Below are positions 63,482 to 64,000 of a DNA stretch of 64,000 nt, in pieces (within the stretch, counting starts at the first letter, position 1; every line of letters begins with the position of its first letter). Made by a program: the position numbers and the translations under genes. The notes beneath the pieces are model-generated. The model saw only the letters and a program-made list of their open reading frames with translations. It was not told the DNA's origin and made no database searches. The DNA comes from Streptomyces sp. NBC_01788 (GTDB lineage: Bacteria; Actinomycetota; Actinomycetes; Streptomycetales; Streptomycetaceae), in NCBI RefSeq assembly GCF_035917575.1, contig NZ_CP109090.1, forward strand, positions 5,580,001 to 5,644,000, given 5' to 3'.

Positions 63482-64000
63482 GTGCCGCCAGCGCGATGCG
63501 TTCGGCCACCGGGTTCATGGACTCGCCCTTGGCATCCGTGGAGTTGACCGAGTAGACGAGGGTGCGGCTCAGATCGCGGGTCGCGCCGAGCACGGCGCTG
63601 TAGCCGTACCGGGCGCCGGTCTTGATCCAGTACACCCGGCCGTCGTACTCGAAGCGCTGGAGGCCCGCGCTGTAGGTGGCGCCCTCGATGCCCGCCGGGA
63701 CCGTGAACATCTCCCGCAGCTGCGGCCCCGGCACGATACGGCCGCGGAACAGCGAGTGCAGGAGCCGTTCCAGGTCGGCGGTCGTGGAGATCATGTCACC
63801 GGCCGCCCAGCGGTCCGCCTGGTTCCAGTCGGTGACGTCGACGAGGCGTGCCGTGCCGTCGGCCCCGCGCACCGCCTGGTAGCCGTGATTGTGCGGGCCG
63901 CGGATCCGCGGGTCGGTGCCGGGGAAGTAGGTGTCCCGCATACCCGCGGGGCGCAGGACGAGCCGCGTGGCCTCGGAGGCGTACGAGTGACCCGTCACCT
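63474..64000 (-). CDS. Beta-lactamase-family serine hydrolase, C-terminal part
   Basis: Cut by the window end; about 175 residues remain. RLVLRPAGMRDTYFP, NQADRWAAGDMISTTADLERLLHSLFRGRIV and the late KTGARYGYSAVLGATRD (KTG box) identify the class C/DD-peptidase-like fold. The catalytic SxxK and YxN lie outside. 8-bp overlap with the HXXEE gene end. Substrate unknown. Confidence 0.87.
   Translation of the reverse strand, partial: VTGHSYASEATRLVLRPAGMRDTYFPGTDPRIRGPHNHGYQAVRGADGTARLVDVTDWNQADRWAAGDMISTTADLERLLHSLFRGRIVPGPQLREMFTVPAGIEGATYSAGLQRFEYDGRVYWIKTGARYGYSAVLGATRDLSRTLVYSVNSTDAKGESMNPVAERIALAALR

Overview
The window is a Streptomyces chromosome segment. It has very high GC with strong GC3 in the coding frames, many GTG starts, and the sporulation genes whiG (RNA polymerase sigma factor) and nsdA. 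It also has a four-gene signal peptidase I cluster and the core order smc-ftsY-nsdA-amtB/glnK/glnD-ffh-rpsP/rimM/trmD/rplS-sip cluster-dprA-whiG-rpsB/tsf/pyrH/frr/cdsA-rlmN. From memory this order matches the S. coelicolor core chromosome. The species cannot be named from the sequence alone.

Layout. 1-4.3 kb: the 3' end of mutM, an HxlR regulator, a PH-like membrane protein, a secreted CAP-domain protein, acylphosphatase and a small coiled-coil protein closed by a strong terminator. 4.3-13.6 kb: smc, a sugar MFS transporter, ftsY, a prim-pol-like protein and nsdA. 13.6-18.0 kb: the nitrogen operon amtB-glnK-glnD behind a probable GlnR site. 18.0-24 kb: a degenerate CRISPR-like repeat pair, ffh, an FtsH-type protease, a methyltransferase and an HExxH/zinc-ribbon protein. 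24-34.8 kb: rpsP-khpA-rimM-trmD, rplS, sipW/X/Y, then sipZ-NUDIX, DUF2469, yraN-yifB-dprA. 35-42.4 kb: whiG, a TetR regulator, an M23-like exported protein, then rpsB, tsf, pyrH, frr and cdsA. This joins protein targeting (Ffh, FtsY, signal peptidases), translation, nucleotide and phospholipid synthesis, and development.

42.5-47.8 kb is an accessory stretch between cdsA and rlmN. It holds small membrane proteins, a lipoprotein, small proteins of the DUF6083, Imm35 and DUF6193 types, and an internally deleted, frameshifted IS256-family element. After rlmN comes a TPP riboswitch controlling a thiamine ABC transporter (thiB-thiP-thiQ-like). Next are a mycothiol-dependent maleylpyruvate isomerase-family protein, a LAETG cell-wall protein, a VOC protein, and an ABC pair whose permease carries a pentapeptide-repeat insert and whose ATPase has degenerate motifs. 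The end is a polyamine/GABA-type catabolic cluster (class III aminotransferase, AsnC/Lrp regulator, aldehyde dehydrogenase, Tat-lipoprotein polyamine-binding protein), then a frameshifted HXXEE protein and the 3' part of a beta-lactamase-like serine hydrolase cut by the window edge.

No complete novel defence or biosynthetic system is visible. The observations most worth a second look are the pentapeptide-repeat permease with its aberrant ATPase, the solitary CRISPR-like repeat-spacer-repeat before ffh, two apparent single-base frameshifts (sipY tail, HXXEE gene), a possible pseudoknot in the pyrH leader, and the cdsA-rlmN accessory stretch.
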